In this document: piece after piece, positions 62,973 to 64,000 of the stretch
Position numbering within the stretch: the first letter of the stretch is position 1
Layout: each line of letters opens with the position of its first letter
The notes under the pieces: generated by a model
Seen by the model: only the letters and a program-made list of their open reading frames with translations
The model's database searches: none
What the model was told of the DNA's origin: nothing
Source of the DNA: Oscillospiraceae bacterium
GTDB lineage: Bacteria; Bacillota; Clostridia; Oscillospirales; Oscillospiraceae
NCBI GenBank assembly: GCA_029257695.1
Contig: JARIAU010000062.1
Location: forward strand, 35,041-99,040
Direction: 5' to 3'
Length of the DNA: 64,000 nucleotides
Program-made: the position numbers and the translations under genes

Positions 62973-63626
62973 TCACGCCTCCAAACGATAGCCAACCTTA
63001 TAGACCGCAACCAGACGATGTTCCAGCCCCAACTTTTTTCGCATCCGCTGAATGTGTAAGTCCACCGTTCTGGAATCTCCTGTAAATTCCTCTCCCCATA
63101 CACGCTCATAGATCCGGTCCCGATAAAGGGCAATATTCTTGTTTTGCACAAACAACAGCAAGACATCATATTCTTTTGCTGTCAGCGCCACCGGCTCACC
63201 TTTCCGATAGACCACACGGCTTGCCGTGTCGATCGTAATGTCCGGTGGCAGCTGCAACATCCGCCCTGTCTTTCCGCAGCGGCGCAGCACCGTCTCAATG
63301 CGGGCCATCAGCTCCATCAACTCAAATGGTTTGGTAATGTAATCTTCTGCACCTAATTTTAAGCCTTTCACACGATCGTTTAATTCGCCCTTCGCAGTTA
63401 GGAAAATAACTGGAACTTCCAAACTGTTACAGTAATCCAACAATTCATATCCGTCCACTTTGGGGAGCATAATATCCAGTAAAACTAAGTCAAAGGTTTC
63501 CTCTTCCAGATAATCTGCCGCCTTTGCTCCATCATCTGCCCATTTACATTCGTACTCTTCTTGTAGGGTGGCCAAAAGTAAATTTGCAATGGGAGCTTCA
63601 TCTTCTGCAATCAAAATTCGGTTCAT
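62973..63626 (-). CDS. OmpR-family response regulator
   Basis: 217 residues. The receiver domain has Asp51 (DLVLLDIMLPKVDG) and Lys in YITKPFELMELMARI; the winged helix is seen in RIYERVWGEEFTGDSRTVDLHIQRMRKKLG. Start 63626 follows AAAGGAGAGG. First gene of the operon with the kinase and the membrane-anchored protein. An imperfect inverted repeat lies about 40 bases upstream and could be its own operator. Confidence 0.94.
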   Translation of the reverse strand: MNRILIAEDEAPIANLLLATLQEEYECKWADDGAKAADYLEEETFDLVLLDIMLPKVDGYELLDYCNSLEVPVIFLTAKGELNDRVKGLKLGAEDYITKPFELMELMARIETVLRRCGKTGRMLQLPPDITIDTASRVVYRKGEPVALTAKEYDVLLLFVQNKNIALYRDRIYERVWGEEFTGDSRTVDLHIQRMRKKLGLEHRLVAVYKVGYRLEA

Positions 63627-63666
63627 ATCCTTCACCTCTCCTTTATTAGAACACAGTTTCCCGTAA

Positions 63667-63721
63667 GAAGCCATCATTTTTGCATCAAAACTTAGTTTCC
63701 ATTGTGCAAAAATGGCGCTTC
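63667..63721. repeat. Imperfect inverted repeat upstream of the response regulator gene
   Basis: Arms of 17-18 bases (63667-63684 and 63705-63721), GAAGC..CATTTTTGCA and its near complement, with a 20-base loop. It lacks a T run; it may be an operator or hairpin. The remaining bases up to 63870 show nothing else. Confidence 0.5.
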
Positions 63722-63870
63722 TTAAGCAAAAACGCATCGTGACAACTCTGTGCCCCGATGCGCAATCAATTCTCTTGTCTCATGCCATTGGGGAAACCAC
63801 TTCGAACAAGCCAAGATATTTCAATCCATTTTCACTTTTATCATAAATTTCATCCATCAATTCTCCACAA

Positions 63871-63903
63871 AAGAAAAAGCGGTCAGATTTCTCTGACCGC
63901 TTT
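63871..63903 (-). terminator. Terminator of the rrn operon
   Basis: On the minus strand, an 11-base stem (63893-63903 with 63876-63886) followed by a T-rich run, directly after the 5S rRNA. Confidence 0.85.
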
Positions 63904-63904
63904 G

Positions 63905-64000
63905 TGTTGGCATTACCTATTTTCCCGGGCCGTCGCCAGCCAAGTATTTTCGGCGCAGGTGAGCTTAACTGCCGTGTTCGGAATGGGAACGGGTGGACCC
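63905..64000 (-). rRNA. 5S ribosomal RNA, 3' part (5' end outside window)
   Basis: On the minus strand the conserved core CCCGTTCCCATTCCGAACAC, then GGCAGTTAAGC and the GCGCCGAAAATACTTGG region, end near GCCAAC at about 63905. The first about 20 bases of the gene lie beyond the window. It marks the end of an rrn operon transcribed on the minus strand. Confidence 0.93.

Overview
The window reads as a stretch of chromosome from a spore-forming, low-to-mid GC Bacillota of the class Clostridia, most likely an Oscillospirales-type gut anaerobe. Signs for this are the cysE-cysS operon under a cysteine T-box, a SleB-like spore cortex hydrolase, paired short chromate transporters, a flavodiiron protein, AGGAGG-type ribosome binding sites nearly everywhere, and the YmdB, YhaN/YhaO and DUF1385 families. 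The taxonomic placement is inference; no species can be named.

Layout. 1-3420: end of an NlpC/P60 wall hydrolase, a chromate-transporter pair with a convergent LysR gene, and a DUF4430 lipoprotein. 3429-11793 (minus): housekeeping block with cysE-cysS plus a small resolvase-like protein behind a T-box, recA-recX-rimO-pgsA with overlapping genes, and DUF1385-prmC. 11866-15587: lipoprotein/response regulator/histidine kinase operon. 15813-17344: tRNA-Leu, a YitT protein and a small membrane protein. 17530-22435: a peptide-type ABC importer. 22740-25261: CNNM/CBS protein and flavodiiron protein. 25331-27895: divergent zinc-ribbon/Ig-like membrane protein and CbxX-type AAA ATPase. 27946-30688: TetR/short-chain dehydrogenase pair and a kinase-like protein without an obvious phospho-acceptor His. 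31109-32122: gapA. 32501-33691: XRE regulator with a divergent zinc-ribbon/Ltp-repeat protein. 33776-36225: PepF and an S24-peptidase repressor.

36439-50386 is the most interesting region: a catabolic locus with a peptide-family ABC importer, a fumarate-reductase-like flavoprotein, two acetyl-esterase-like hydrolases, a Gfo/Idh/MocA oxidoreductase, a YhcH/YiaL protein, a FadR-type GntR regulator, a sialate-lyase (NanA)-type aldolase and a D-lyxose/D-mannose-isomerase family enzyme. A shared operator, TTGTnnnACAA, covers both the importer promoter and the aldolase promoter, so I infer one regulon. NanE, NanK and NagB are not in the window. An aldolase next to a mannose/lyxose isomerase suggests a deaminated nonulosonic acid such as KDN, or another 3-deoxy-2-keto sugar acid, rather than Neu5Ac. 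This is a hypothesis from gene content only.

50487-64000: M42 peptidase, tRNA-Tyr and tRNA-Thr, a sigma-region-4-like small protein, a ymdB-yhaO-yhaN-lepB operon, SleB, a patatin, an rRNA pseudouridine synthase, a VanY-type carboxypeptidase, a second two-component operon with a membrane-anchored companion, and the 3' part of a 5S rRNA with its terminator, marking the end of an rrn operon on the minus strand. No CRISPR array, insertion sequence or prophage was seen.
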